NCBI RefSeq assembly: GCF_018139685.1
Contig: NZ_JAGSPN010000010.1
Coordinates: 1 to 64,000, forward strand
Reading direction: 5' to 3'
DNA length: 64,000 nucleotides
DNA from: Cognatundibacterium luofuense
Lineage (GTDB): Bacteria; Pseudomonadota; Gammaproteobacteria; Burkholderiales; Burkholderiaceae_D
Under the pieces are notes generated by a model. The model was not told where the DNA came from. It ran no database searches and saw only the letters and a program-made list of their open reading frames with translations. Made by a program: the position numbers and the translations under genes. Of this stretch, positions 42,071 to 51,318 are shown one piece after another (the first letter of the stretch is position 1; every line of letters starts with the position of its first letter).

Positions 42071-43615
42071 ATGGAAACAACTGTCGCCGCAGCAAGGAAA
42101 AAACACCCGAATGCACTGCCAGAGCAGTCTGAGTGGACTTTCGAACTGATTGAACAAATCCACGAAGAAATCCGGCGTGTTGCAGATGGTTTCGGACTGG
42201 ATACTTATCCGAACCAACTGGAAATCATCACCGCCGAGCAAATGATGGATGCTTATGCTTCGGTGGGGATGCCGGTTTCGTATAACCACTGGTCCTTTGG
42301 TAAGCATTTTCTGCATACAGAAAAAAGCTACAGACGTGGCCAGATGGGGCTGGCCTATGAGATTGTGATTAACTCCAATCCCTGCATATCGTATCTGATG
42401 GAGGAAAACAGTCTGACGATGCAGGCACTGGTGATTGCACATGCCGCCTATGGTCATAATTCTTTTTTCAAAGGGAATTATTTATTCCGGACCTGGACGG
42501 ATGCCGATGCGATTATTGATTACATGGTCTTCGCAAAAAAATATGTGTCGCAATGCGAGCAGCGTTATGGTGCTGAGGCGGTTGAACGGATCATTGATTC
42601 CTGCCATGCGCTGCAAAACTACGGAGTTGACCGTTACAAGCGTCCGGCAAGAATTTCGATGCTGGAAGAACGTGAACGGCAGGAAGAGCGCGAGCGGTAT
42701 ATTCAGTCCCAGATCAATGATCTGTGGCGTACTTTGCCAAGGCGGCCCGAAGTGCAGGAAGCGCCGCAGGAGCGTCAGCGTTTCCCGAAAGAGCCACAGG
42801 AAAATCTTCTTTATTTTATTGAGAAGTATTCGCCTCTGCTGGAACCATGGCAGCGTGAAATCGTGCGGATCATACGTAAAATTTCTCAGTACTTTTATCC
42901 TCAGCGTCAGACACAGGTGATGAATGAAGGCTGGGCAACGTTCTGGCATTACACGATTCTGAACCAGCTGTACGACGAAGGTGTGGTTGGTGATGGCTTT
43001 ATGATGGAATTTCTGCAAAGCCATACCAATGTGGTCTATCAGCCTCCGGTCGGAAGCCGCTATTACAATGGTATCAATCCGTACGCACTCGGCTTTGCGA
43101 TGATGCGTGATATTCGCCGCATCTGTGAAAATCCGACGGATGAAGACAAAGAGTGGTTCCCTGATATTGCAGGCAGTAACTGGCAGGAGACGTTGCAGTT
43201 TGCGATGCGGAATTTTAAAGATGAGAGTTTTATTGCCCAGTTTTTATCGCCGCGTCTGATTCGTGAGTTTCATTTATTTTCCGTGCTGGATGATGACCGT
43301 AAAGATAAGCTGACAGTGTCAGCCATTCATGATGAGTCCGGCTATCGTTATCTGCGCCAGCAACTGGCCGGGCAATATAATCTGGGTAACCGGGAACCGA
43401 ATATTCAGGTCTGGTCGGTGGATATGCAGGGCGATCGCTCGCTGACATTACGCCATTCTCAGTATCAGCGCAGGCCACTGAGTCAGAGTACACAGGAGAT
43501 GCTGCGTCATGTGGCACGCCTGTGGGGATTTGATGTCTATCTGGATACGGTGGATGGCGATAATAAAATTATCGCCCGGCACGATTGCAAGTGGGAAAAG
43601 CGGCACCGGCCATAA
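42071..43615 (+). CDS. spoVR: SpoVR family protein (YcgB)
   Basis: 514 residues, matching the SpoVR/YcgB family: WTFELIEQIHEEIRRVADGFGLDTYPNQLEI, NHWSFGKHF, VIAHAAYGHNSFFKGNYLF, NEGWATFWHYTILNQLYDEG, NPYALGFAMMRDIRRICENPTDED. His/Glu-rich clusters suggest a metal site. Exact biochemistry unknown; in Bacillus it affects spore cortex, in Gram-negatives it is a stress-operon member with PrkA and YeaH. Confidence 0.95.
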   Translation: METTVAAARKKHPNALPEQSEWTFELIEQIHEEIRRVADGFGLDTYPNQLEIITAEQMMDAYASVGMPVSYNHWSFGKHFLHTEKSYRRGQMGLAYEIVINSNPCISYLMEENSLTMQALVIAHAAYGHNSFFKGNYLFRTWTDADAIIDYMVFAKKYVSQCEQRYGAEAVERIIDSCHALQNYGVDRYKRPARISMLEERERQEERERYIQSQINDLWRTLPRRPEVQEAPQERQRFPKEPQENLLYFIEKYSPLLEPWQREIVRIIRKISQYFYPQRQTQVMNEGWATFWHYTILNQLYDEGVVGDGFMMEFLQSHTNVVYQPPVGSRYYNGINPYALGFAMMRDIRRICENPTDEDKEWFPDIAGSNWQETLQFAMRNFKDESFIAQFLSPRLIREFHLFSVLDDDRKDKLTVSAIHDESGYRYLRQQLAGQYNLGNREPNIQVWSVDMQGDRSLTLRHSQYQRRPLSQSTQEMLRHVARLWGFDVYLDTVDGDNKIIARHDCKWEKRHRP

Positions 43616-43803
43616 AACACTGATCATCTGATTTGCTGCAACTGGTTCGGCGGTGTGCTGTCATTGTGTTACGAGCCGGTGGGCAGGCAAACCGTTGCAT
43701 GCAGATCAAAAAGAAAGTCAGCTGCATGTTTCCGGATGCCTGCTTGGAGTAGAATCTGAGCATTCACCGGCACATCTGAACCGGCAAACTCTGGAGAAGG
43801 CGT

Positions 43804-44121
43804 ATGTTCCTTGATATTCCCAAAATTTCTGCAACCAACAGTGAAACAGAGCCAGATCGTCTGGAGCGTTTGAGCCGCGTATATGGTTACGCAGCTGCGT
43901 TGTCTGATATGGATGGTAATGCGGACTTTTGTGCAAAAGTCGCCAAGCTGCATGATCACAAAGGTAATCTGGTGGTGATCTGGTACGAGCAGCCAACTGC
44001 CAGAGAACTGACGTATTTCCTGCGCGCCTGGCAAAGCCGCATGGGAGATGAGTCCACCAATATTGAGCATGCGCTGATGCTGCGAGAATTGCCGGAAGCC
44101 GATGACGAAAGTGACGCATGA
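43804..44121 (+). CDS. Hypothetical protein, 105 residues
   Basis: Small acidic soluble protein (MFLDIPKISATNSETEPDRLERLSRVYGYAAALSDMDG is its start region) with a central GNLVVIWYEQPTARELTYFL. Family not recognised. GGAGAAGG ribosome site 8 nt before the ATG and a strong terminator downstream make it a credible stand-alone gene. Confidence 0.75.
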   Translation: MFLDIPKISATNSETEPDRLERLSRVYGYAAALSDMDGNADFCAKVAKLHDHKGNLVVIWYEQPTARELTYFLRAWQSRMGDESTNIEHALMLRELPEADDESDA

Positions 44122-44172
44122 TTTGACGTTGCCGATGATCTCTTCAATACGGGATTGAATCAGCATGCAAAA

Positions 44173-44208
44173 AAAGAAACGCCGGTGCTCATTCACCGGC
44201 GTTTCTTT
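44173..44208. terminator. Strong bidirectional terminator
   Basis: Perfect 15 bp arms aaagaaacgccggtg / caccggcgtttcttt with a 6 nt loop between convergent genes. Confidence 0.95.
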
Positions 44209-44303
44209 TTGAATTTTCAGGGATTCGCTTCAGCAACAGATCAGCATCACGCCTGCTTTATCCGTCAGTGAGTAGATACGGAATCTTCTGGCGTCTTGTG
44301 CTA

Positions 44304-46628
44304 TTAAGCGCTGTGGCTGCGCAAAATACGCAAACCATTCAGCACCACCAGCAAACTTGCTCCCGTATCCGCCATGACGGCTGCCCACAAGCTGCCGTGG
44401 CCTGTCAGCGTTAGTCCAAACACGATCAACTTCAGACCGAGTGCCAGCACGATGTTTTGCCAGAGTACGCGGTGTGTTGTTGCAGAAATCCGGATCAGCT
44501 CAGGAATTTTTTGCAGATTGTTTTCCATCAGTGCAACGTCTGCTGTTTCCAGCGCGATATCACTACCCGCACCCATTGCAATACCCAGATGTGCTCTGGC
44601 AAGTGCGGGTGCATCGTTAATGCCGTCACCCGTCATTGCGGTGACGCCACTGCTTGCCAGTTCAGCAATCAGCTTCGCTTTTTGCTCAGGCAATAACTGG
44701 CTGTGTACGACGGCAATTCCGGCTTGCTTTGCGATGTAGCGCGCAGTACCTTCCTGATCGCCGGTCAGCATATGAGTTTCCACACCCATCGTCCTTAACT
44801 CATTCAGCGCAACGGTACTTGTGCTGCGCAGACTGTCGGCTACGGCAAACACAGCCAGCAATTGCTGCTCATCACACAGATACAGCAGACTGTTACCTTG
44901 CTCGGTCAGTCCGGTCAGTGCTGTCAGCCAGTCCGGTTTTTGTGGCAAGCTGTTTAAGATCGCCTGATTGCCGATCCGGTAATGCCGGCCATGGATTTTT
45001 CCCTGAACGCCGCGTAATGCGTCTTCTTCCAGCAAGCCGCTGTCTGTGACTGGCAGCAGAGCTTGCGTGCAGGCGGACAGCAATGCGTGTGCGAGCGGAT
45101 GGGAGGAGTCCTGCTCCAGGCTTGCAGCAAGTTGCAACGCCTGTTCCTCAGAAATAGCGGGCGCGCAAAAGATATGTTGTAACCTGGGTTTGCCTTCGGT
45201 CAGTGTGCCGGTTTTATCCAGTGCCAGAAATTTCAGCGAGCGTGCCAGTTCCAGATATTGTCCGCCTTTGATCACAATCCCACGCCGCGCTGCCAGTGTC
45301 AGCCCGCTGACAATCGTAACCGGTGCTGCGATCACCAGAGCGCAGGGGCAGGCAATCACCAGTAATATCAGTGCCCGGTACAGGCTGGTTTGCCAGCTGA
45401 GTTCGCCCATCAGCGGTGGTAGTACTGCAATCGCCAGTGCAATCAGGCCGACTACCGGTGTGTAGATTGCAGCGAACCGGTCGATCATGCGCTGACTTTG
45501 TGCCCGCTGGCTTTGTGCCTGCTGAACAGAGTCAGCGATACGTGCCAGCATACTGTCGGATGAAGTTGCTGTTACGCGAATTTCCAGCGCAGCACTGATA
45601 TTCAGCGTGCCTGCATAAACCGTATCGCCCGGTTGTTTTTCGACCGGAAGACTTTCGCCGGTGACGGCTGCCTGATTCAGCGCAGAGCGCCCGTTTACGA
45701 TGATGCCATCCAGCGCAATGCGGTCGCCTGGGCGGCATTGCATCAGGCTGCCGGTTGAAACGTTTGCCGCTGGCAGTGTTTGCCACTGTCCGTTTTCGTC
45801 CTGTATCCGGACTGTATCCGGTGCCTGTTGCAGTAAGGCGCGTATCGCATCTCTGGCTTTATCCAGACTGGCTGCTTCAATTCTTTCTGCAACGGCAAAT
45901 AAGACGATGACCATCGCCGCCTCTGGCCACTCACCCAGCGCCAGCGCACCGGCAACAGCAATCGTCATCAGTAAATGAATATTCAGTGTCAGATGGCGCA
46001 GCGCTATCCAGCCCTTTTTCAGCGTTGCCCCGCCACACAATAATACTGCTGCCAGGGCACTGGCCGGTGCCAGCCATGCCGGAACACTGGCTGTTGCCAG
46101 ATCGGCGATTTCTGCCAGCAGTGCAAGCGCACCGGCTGCTACCAGATGCCATGGAAAACCACCCGCCGGCATGACCGCAGCGGTACTGCCTGCCGGCACT
46201 GCTTCCATCCCCAGTCCGCGCAGCGCCTTCTGCAAAGCTTCCTGCGTCAGATTTTCGTGGTGCACCGTCAGCAAGCGGTTCAGTAAATCGAATTCCAGAT
46301 GCCGTACTTCCGGCATCGCGGACAATTGCTTACGGATCAGAGCTTCCTCTGTCGGGCAATCCATGGCATCGATGCGTACCCGCAGCGTTGCGAACCCTTG
46401 CGGTGCGTCGGGCACAGGTGGACTGATCAGGTCGGCTGGTGCACAGCAGTGGGTATGTCCGCCGCAGGTTGCGGAAGTTGCCGTATCCTGATGCGCATGG
46501 GTATGCGCATGATCAGCGTGATCCGTTTGTTCGTGTGAATGAGAATGCGGATGAGCGTGTGGATGGGCATGATCCGCACAGGAGGTGTGTAGTGTCGTGT
46601 GACTGTCTGATGATTTACAGGAATGCAT
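44304..46628 (-). CDS. zntA: Zinc/cadmium/lead-exporting P1B-type ATPase
   Basis: 774 residues. Very His-rich N-terminal tail (several HxH units, residues 10-60) and a heavy-metal-associated domain whose metal loop is IDAMDCPTEEALI, the acidic variant common in proteobacterial CadA/PbrA pumps. Core motifs: ACPCALVIAAPV, DKTGTLTEGKP, GDGINDAPALARA. The late LGLKLIVFGLTLTGHGSLWAAVMADTGASLLVVLN contains the conserved Lys and Asp of Zn/Cd/Pb pumps (P1B-2 class). Exports divalent soft metals to the periplasm. Divergent from a CadR-like regulator. Confidence 0.94.
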   Translation of the reverse strand: MHSCKSSDSHTTLHTSCADHAHPHAHPHSHSHEQTDHADHAHTHAHQDTATSATCGGHTHCCAPADLISPPVPDAPQGFATLRVRIDAMDCPTEEALIRKQLSAMPEVRHLEFDLLNRLLTVHHENLTQEALQKALRGLGMEAVPAGSTAAVMPAGGFPWHLVAAGALALLAEIADLATASVPAWLAPASALAAVLLCGGATLKKGWIALRHLTLNIHLLMTIAVAGALALGEWPEAAMVIVLFAVAERIEAASLDKARDAIRALLQQAPDTVRIQDENGQWQTLPAANVSTGSLMQCRPGDRIALDGIIVNGRSALNQAAVTGESLPVEKQPGDTVYAGTLNISAALEIRVTATSSDSMLARIADSVQQAQSQRAQSQRMIDRFAAIYTPVVGLIALAIAVLPPLMGELSWQTSLYRALILLVIACPCALVIAAPVTIVSGLTLAARRGIVIKGGQYLELARSLKFLALDKTGTLTEGKPRLQHIFCAPAISEEQALQLAASLEQDSSHPLAHALLSACTQALLPVTDSGLLEEDALRGVQGKIHGRHYRIGNQAILNSLPQKPDWLTALTGLTEQGNSLLYLCDEQQLLAVFAVADSLRSTSTVALNELRTMGVETHMLTGDQEGTARYIAKQAGIAVVHSQLLPEQKAKLIAELASSGVTAMTGDGINDAPALARAHLGIAMGAGSDIALETADVALMENNLQKIPELIRISATTHRVLWQNIVLALGLKLIVFGLTLTGHGSLWAAVMADTGASLLVVLNGLRILRSHSA

Positions 46629-46676
46629 GGCGCTCTTTCTCTGCGAAAGTTTACGGGCAAAGCCGTGATATTCTGC

Positions 46677-46707
46677 AGTCTAGAGGCTGTAGTCACTACA
46701 GGGTCAA
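46677..46707 (-). promoter_or_regulatory. MerR-type promoter of the zinc/cadmium ATPase
   Basis: On the minus strand TTGACC, 19 bp spacer, TAGACT; the dyad CTGTAGT-ga-CTACAG fills the spacer, closely like ZntR/CadR operators. Confidence 0.85.
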
Positions 46708-46733
46708 GCGGTAATTTGGAACAGGGGAAAAGA

Positions 46734-47189
46734 ATGCGGATAGGTGCACTGGCAGCAGCAACCGGCGTGGATCTGGAGACAATTCGTTATTACGAAAAGA
46801 GCGGCTTATTACCTGAGCCGCAGCGTCAGGATAATGGTTATCGCGACTACCAACAGGCGCATCTGGAGCGGCTGGCATTTATCCGCCATTGCCGCGCACT
46901 GGATATTCCGCTGGCAGATATCCGGCGGCTGGTACAGTTTATGGAAAATCCTGCGGAAGATTGCGGTGACATCAACCATTTAATTGATGCGCAGATAGAG
47001 CGGGTGCAAGCCAGACTGGCCAGTATGCAGGCGCTGGAAAAGCAACTAAGCCGTTTACGTGCTGCTTGTGATGAAGCGCATCACGGACGTGAGTGCGGCA
47101 TTTTGCATGAACTGGTAGCGGCTGCACATGGTGAGGCTTGCCTTTGTCACACCCATACCTCATCCGCTGAGCATAAAAAAAGCGGCTGA
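46734..47189 (+). CDS. cadR: CadR/PbrR-like MerR-family regulator
   Basis: 151 residues. Winged helix IGALAAATGVDLETIRYYEKSGLLPEPQR, Cys in AEDCGDINHLID (the Cys77 position of CadR/PbrR), and the metal loop RAACDEAHHGRECGILHEL with two further Cys, followed by a short CLCHTHTSSAEH tail. This three-Cys pattern indicates Cd/Pb/Zn sensing. The ATG at 46734 begins the conserved fold; the longer upstream frame runs through the promoter and is rejected. Divergent from the ATPase it should activate. Confidence 0.92.
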   Translation: MRIGALAAATGVDLETIRYYEKSGLLPEPQRQDNGYRDYQQAHLERLAFIRHCRALDIPLADIRRLVQFMENPAEDCGDINHLIDAQIERVQARLASMQALEKQLSRLRAACDEAHHGRECGILHELVAAAHGEACLCHTHTSSAEHKKSG

Positions 47190-47204
47190 AAAAATCAGCC
47201 GCTT
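47177..47204 (-). terminator. Terminator of marC, also behind cadR
   Basis: agcggctga / tcagccgct arms; a seven-T run follows on the minus strand. The stem overlaps the end of the cadR-like gene. Confidence 0.82.
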
Positions 47205-47231
47205 GTCGTTGAGTTGCCTGTGAATACCGGA

Positions 47232-47927
47232 TCAGGACACCAGTTCTGTGACCAGATCTTTAATCAGTTCTGAAATACCTGCCCAGCTGATAGCGATACC
47301 CAGGCAGACCAGAATAAATGCGGACAAGCGCAGTAAAACAATACCGCCGACGTCGCCGAGGAAGCGTTCCATTTTGTGGGCGAAGCGGTAGCAGAAGTAA
47401 ATCACCAGTGTGGTCGCCAGTACGCCGAGTGCGGATGCGAGGCTGGTCACCAGCCAGTCTATCGGTTTGTGCGGCATTTGCGTACCGATCGTGACCGAGG
47501 CAGCAATCGTGCCGGGACCGACAGTCAGCGGAAAGCTGAACGGATAGAAACTGCGGCGCTGCAATTCTTCTTTTGTCCACTGGCCTGCATGGCTGGATGC
47601 CGCCACCGAGCTGCGCAGCTTATCCTGACTCTGGTCATTCAGCAGCTTCCAGCCAGCCATACCAACAACGATACCACCGGCTACGCGCACGATAGAAATC
47701 GAAATGCCGAAAAAATCCAGTACATAAGAACCGACGAAGACTGCGCCCATCAGCATAAAAAAACAATTAATAGCAATACGTTTTGCGAGGCGTCGCGCAG
47801 TGACCGGGTCCAGCGGGCCGGTCATCGATAAATAAATCGGTGCAATCGCAATCGGATTCACCAGCGGTAACATGGCAACGGGCACGACCAGAAATGCCTT
47901 AAAAAAGACAATCATCGCAAGGTTCAT
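47232..47927 (-). CDS. MarC/UPF0056 family membrane protein
   Basis: 231 residues with six predicted transmembrane helices and the family segments LVNPIAIAPIYLSMTG, RVAGGIVVGMAGWKLL and FPLTVGPGTIAASVTIG. Homologous to E. coli MarC/YchE; transport role proposed but not established. AGGAG ribosome site 5 nt before the ATG. Stand-alone. Confidence 0.9.
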   Translation of the reverse strand: MNLAMIVFFKAFLVVPVAMLPLVNPIAIAPIYLSMTGPLDPVTARRLAKRIAINCFFMLMGAVFVGSYVLDFFGISISIVRVAGGIVVGMAGWKLLNDQSQDKLRSSVAASSHAGQWTKEELQRRSFYPFSFPLTVGPGTIAASVTIGTQMPHKPIDWLVTSLASALGVLATTLVIYFCYRFAHKMERFLGDVGGIVLLRLSAFILVCLGIAISWAGISELIKDLVTELVS

Positions 47928-48093
47928 TACAGCTCCTTTTTTTTAACAGATCTGCTGGATTATACGGGGCGGGCGAGCACAAAAGCTACCGCTTGTAATC
48001 AGCTTTTTCAGTCCATTAGCAGGATGGCATGACATGAAGAAATGCTGAATCGCGTACACTGCGGTGTGTTGTGATGTTAACGGAGGATACACA

Positions 48094-48675
48094 GTGTCGG
48101 TGAAACCAGATTTCCCGGTCTTACGAACACAGCGGCTGGGCTTGCGCCGGATTGTGGCAGAGGACCGCACAGCTATTTTTCAGGGTTTGTCTGATCCGCA
48201 AGTGACGCAGTATTACGGCGTGCATTATGAAACGTTCGAAAGCACACAGGCTCAGATGGATTGGTATGAACTGATTTTACGCAGCGGCACCGGCATCTGG
48301 TGGGGGCTGCATTTGCACGACACGCCGCAAACCCTGATCGGTACCTGCGGTTTTTATGAGTGGGAGCAGGAGCACCAGTGTGCGGAACTGGGATTCTGGC
48401 TGCTGCCGCAATATACAGGGCAGGGGCTGATGAGCGAAGCCTGTGATGCGATCCTGCGTTGCGGATATACCCGATTGCAAATGCACCGTGTACAGGCGCG
48501 TGCTGAACCCGAAAATATTGCCAGTTGCCGCCTGATTGAGCGTGCTGGTTTTCAGCTCGAAGGGGTGCTGCGTGAATGTGAACGCAAGCAGGAGCGCTAT
48601 GTCAGTCTGCATTGTTATTCGCTGCTGCGCACCGATGCACAGGCAGCTATTTATCTGAAAGAGAGTCCGACATGA
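48094..48675 (+). CDS. GNAT N-acetyltransferase, RimJ/RimL-like
   Basis: 193 residues. Starts with the RimJ/L pattern LRTQRLGLRRIVAEDRTAIFQGLSDPQVTQYYG; acetyl-CoA site LLPQYTGQGLMSEACDAILRCG and the C-terminal ENIASCRLIERAGFQLEGVLRE. Transfers acetyl from acetyl-CoA to an N-terminal or small-molecule amine. GTG start at 48094 chosen because of a GGAGG site 7 nt upstream. The stop overlaps the antiporter start as ATGA. Confidence 0.88.
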   Translation: MSVKPDFPVLRTQRLGLRRIVAEDRTAIFQGLSDPQVTQYYGVHYETFESTQAQMDWYELILRSGTGIWWGLHLHDTPQTLIGTCGFYEWEQEHQCAELGFWLLPQYTGQGLMSEACDAILRCGYTRLQMHRVQARAEPENIASCRLIERAGFQLEGVLRECERKQERYVSLHCYSLLRTDAQAAIYLKESPT

Positions 48676-49754
48676 AAATCACTGAACGCTTGCCGGTCTG
48701 GGCGAAAGCCATACCTGTTCTTGCCTGGGTAACGCTGGGTATTGCCAGCGTCAGCAGCAGCCCGTGGCTGGCGCTGTTGCTGGTACCGGCATTGTTTGCC
48801 GGTGTGACTTGCGCGGTGTACCACGCCGAAGTGGTGGCACATAAAATCGGCGAACCTTTCGGTACCTTGTTGCTGGCAGTTGCCGTGACGCTGATTGAAG
48901 TGGCACTGATTGTGTCGCTGATGATTGCCGGTGGCGAATCGGCTTCCGGTCTGGCACGCGATACGGTGTTCGCCGCGATTATGGTGATATTGTCCGGCAT
49001 TATCGGTGCCTGCCTGTTGCTCGGTGGTTTGCGGCACCGTGAACAGAGTTTCGGTTTGCACGGTGCAAGTACTTCGCTGGCAACGCTGGCCGCGCTGGCA
49101 GTGCTGACACTCGTATTGCCGAACTTCACCTCAACGATACCGGGACCGTTTTACAGCAAATCCCAGCTCGCTTTTATCGCACTGGTTTCACTGGTGTTGT
49201 ACGGCACTTTTGTGCTGGTGCAAACCGTGCGTCACCGCGATTACTTTTTGCCGGCGAATGCCGCAGCGGATGAAGCAGTGCATGCGCCGCGCCCCAGTAA
49301 CAGAATGGCCTGGACCAGTCTTGCCTTACTGATTGCGAGTCTGGTTGCGGTAGTGTTGCTGGCCAAAGCGCTGGCACCCGGCCTTGAACAGGCAGTGGCG
49401 GCACTCGGCGCGCCAAAGCAACTGGTGGGGATTGTGATTGCAATTATCGTGCTGTTACCGGAAGGACTGGCGGCACTCAGCGCCGCACGTGCTAACCGGC
49501 TGCAAACCAGTATTAATCTGGCACTCGGTTCTGCGCTGGCATCGATTGGTTTAACGATTCCGGTCGTGGCGGTGATTTCGCTGTGGACCGGCTGGCCGCT
49601 GAGTCTTGGGATAGATGCGAAGTCCACGGTATTGTTATTACTGTCGCTGCTGGTTACCTCGCTGTCGCTGAGTACCGGCCGCACGACGATTATGCAGGGC
49701 ACGATTCATCTGGTGATTTTTGCGGTGTATCTGCTGACCACCATCGTTCCCTAA
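48672..49754 (+). CDS. chaA: Calcium/proton antiporter, ChaA-like
   Basis: 360 residues with about eleven transmembrane helices and two CaCA-type alpha repeats containing the ion-binding glutamates: AVAVTLIEVALIVSLMIAGG and IVIAIIVLLPEGLAALSAARAN. Resembles ChaA of E. coli and y4hA-like transporters. Exports Ca2+ (or Na+/K+) in exchange for protons. Translationally coupled to the acetyltransferase by a 4 bp overlap. Confidence 0.88.
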   Translation: MKITERLPVWAKAIPVLAWVTLGIASVSSSPWLALLLVPALFAGVTCAVYHAEVVAHKIGEPFGTLLLAVAVTLIEVALIVSLMIAGGESASGLARDTVFAAIMVILSGIIGACLLLGGLRHREQSFGLHGASTSLATLAALAVLTLVLPNFTSTIPGPFYSKSQLAFIALVSLVLYGTFVLVQTVRHRDYFLPANAAADEAVHAPRPSNRMAWTSLALLIASLVAVVLLAKALAPGLEQAVAALGAPKQLVGIVIAIIVLLPEGLAALSAARANRLQTSINLALGSALASIGLTIPVVAVISLWTGWPLSLGIDAKSTVLLLLSLLVTSLSLSTGRTTIMQGTIHLVIFAVYLLTTIVP

Positions 49755-49808
49755 TTCCTGAATTCTTTAATTCCTTAATTCCTGAATTCCTTAACTCATT
49801 CATTTATT
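49754..49808 (+). repeat. Imperfect tandem repeat of aattcctgaattc/ttaattcctt units
   Basis: Several 7-8 bp units built on aattcct(t/ga) occupy the whole gap between the antiporter and the next gene. Slippage-prone simple sequence. Confidence 0.65.
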
Positions 49809-49819
49809 CCGGAGTGTGC

Positions 49820-50425
49820 ATGTCTTTGATGGAATCTTGTTTCCGGCAGCATCGCTTACGCATGGTCATGGTAGCGACAATCGCTGTGACGCTGACGGCC
49901 TGCCAGCCGCTGGCGCTGGTCAGTCCGGCAGATCCGCTGACCGAACGCGCCATGCTGGAATACGCGACGCGCTTACAACTGCATCTGGGCAGCATGGCGG
50001 AACTGGCAGGCAAGCCGGAAGGCAGCTATGAGGCGAACTGGCGTAGCTATCAGGAAATGGATGCGCAGCTTGCCGCCCTGATCACACGGGCAAGCGTGTA
50101 TGCAGGCAATACGTCCTGCGCTGTGCAGGATGCGGTGTATCAGCGTTTGCAAAACACCTTCGGGCAAGCGCTGCCGTTTCCAGTTAAAACGGCAGCGCAG
50201 ACCGGCAGCAGTGCGGCACAAGCCTGTCATACCTTGCTGCTGACACAGGTCCGTCAGCAACTGGCAATTCTGCAGCAGATTCACCGCGATACCGACCGCT
50301 GCGGTGCTTACTCCTGCCTGCGTCCGGCCACCGCGGCCGATGCAAAAGCCATCACGGATCAGGCGATCCGTGCAGTATTTGTGATCGAAGCTGCCAAAGC
50401 CGGTCACGCCACCATTCAGCCTTAA
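49820..50425 (+). CDS. Hypothetical lipoprotein, 201 residues
   Basis: N-terminal signal ending in VTLTACQPL, a good lipobox, so likely membrane-anchored by lipid. The rest is helical and Ala/Gln-rich with two Cys pairs (NTSCAVQD, AQACHTLL, DRCGAYSCLRP). No family recognised. GGAG ribosome site before the ATG at 49820. 10 bp before the next hypothetical gene, probably one unit. Confidence 0.78.
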   Translation: MSLMESCFRQHRLRMVMVATIAVTLTACQPLALVSPADPLTERAMLEYATRLQLHLGSMAELAGKPEGSYEANWRSYQEMDAQLAALITRASVYAGNTSCAVQDAVYQRLQNTFGQALPFPVKTAAQTGSSAAQACHTLLLTQVRQQLAILQQIHRDTDRCGAYSCLRPATAADAKAITDQAIRAVFVIEAAKAGHATIQP

Positions 50426-50435
50426 GTGAATTCTC

Positions 50436-50783
50436 ATGTCTATCGAAGACTTGTTTCAGGAAATGATGTCGAATGCGCAAGCCGCATTCGGTGAGCACTG
50501 GCAGCAGGCCAGAAACTATCTGCCAGCCGAGCTGCGCAAAATGGCAGAACATTTGCAGCGCATTGCGGACAATGTCACCGCATATCAGCTCGATAACACT
50601 CAGGGTTATAGTCCCGATACCGGCAAGCTGATGCTGAAGATGCAACAGCAAGCCTGCGTTTCGGTGCTGGTCACGGCGACCCAGCTGACGCTGCTGGCGG
50701 TACAGGCGGCGGTCAACAGTATTCTGCAGGCCTTACGCACTGCGCTGATCCGTGTCGCTTCACCTTTATTGCTGGTGCTGTAA
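50436..50783 (+). CDS. Hypothetical protein, 115 residues
   Basis: Mostly helical. The C-terminal third is hydrophobic/amphipathic (QLTLLAVQAAVNSILQALRTALIRVASPLLLVL), suggesting membrane association. No family recognised. Follows the lipoprotein gene closely on the same strand. Confidence 0.65.
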   Translation: MSIEDLFQEMMSNAQAAFGEHWQQARNYLPAELRKMAEHLQRIADNVTAYQLDNTQGYSPDTGKLMLKMQQQACVSVLVTATQLTLLAVQAAVNSILQALRTALIRVASPLLLVL

Positions 50784-50822
50784 GCCGGTCTTTTTGCCTG
50801 CACTTCTGCTTTACCTTCCTCG

Positions 50823-50851
50823 CCCGACCGTTAGGTTCTGCACCGGTCGGG
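50823..50851. other. Hairpin cccgaccg / cggtcggg downstream of the 115-residue gene
   Basis: 8 bp perfect arms with a 13 nt loop and no T-run. Possible factor-dependent mRNA end. Confidence 0.45.
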
Positions 50852-50859
50852 AGCAGTTC

Positions 50860-50965
50860 ATTGTGCAGAAGTCCGCATGGGTACTTTTGCGAGAGCCGGA
50901 CTTTCTGCCGACGACCGCCGGATCGCTGTGCTGAACACCGCATTTGAGGCATTTTCAGCCGTTTT
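50860..50965 (-). repeat. Dispersed intergenic repeat, copy 4 (inverted)
   Basis: Read on the minus strand it gives AAATGCGGTGTTCAGCACAG, CGATCCGGCGGTCGTCGGCA, GAAAGTCCGGC and a distal ATGCGGACTTCTGCACA. Best-preserved relative of copies at 81, 2341 and 13931. Confidence 0.8.
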
Positions 50966-51220
50966 CAGGCGTTCTGGCGCCTCCTGATCACTGGCTGTCA
51001 GCCAGGTGCCGGTATGTCAGCCAGCACCAGCCTGCGACAGTAATTCGTCGCACAACATTCGCCAGTGTTGGTATTTTGCAAATCCGGCCTTCCGCACGCT
51101 TTCACCAGCATCCGCAGGCCCAGCGTGGTATCTGCGCTGACGCTGTCGTAAAAAGCACATTTTCTGCGCTGATTTTGGGCTTTTGCCGCAGCATGCGCGG
51201 CGCTTTTGCCTATATGATGG
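50966..51220. other. Intergenic region upstream of the amino acid permease
   Basis: No gene or clear promoter recognised; GC-rich. The following leader carries two inverted repeats. Confidence 0.4.
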
Positions 51221-51253
51221 CGGTTTTTATGTCACCGGACTGACATAAAACCG
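51221..51253 (+). promoter_or_regulatory. Leader inverted repeat of the permease gene
   Basis: cggtttttatgtc and gacataaaaccg pair over 12 bp with one bulged T around an 8 nt loop. A second small hairpin (gccccg/cggggc, 51280-51297) lies between it and the ribosome site. Could be an operator or an RNA control element. Confidence 0.45.
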
Positions 51254-51318
51254 AATACAGCAATACAGATGCTGATCCCGCCCCGCCACGACGGGGCAAA
51301 TCTCGATAAGGAAAAATC

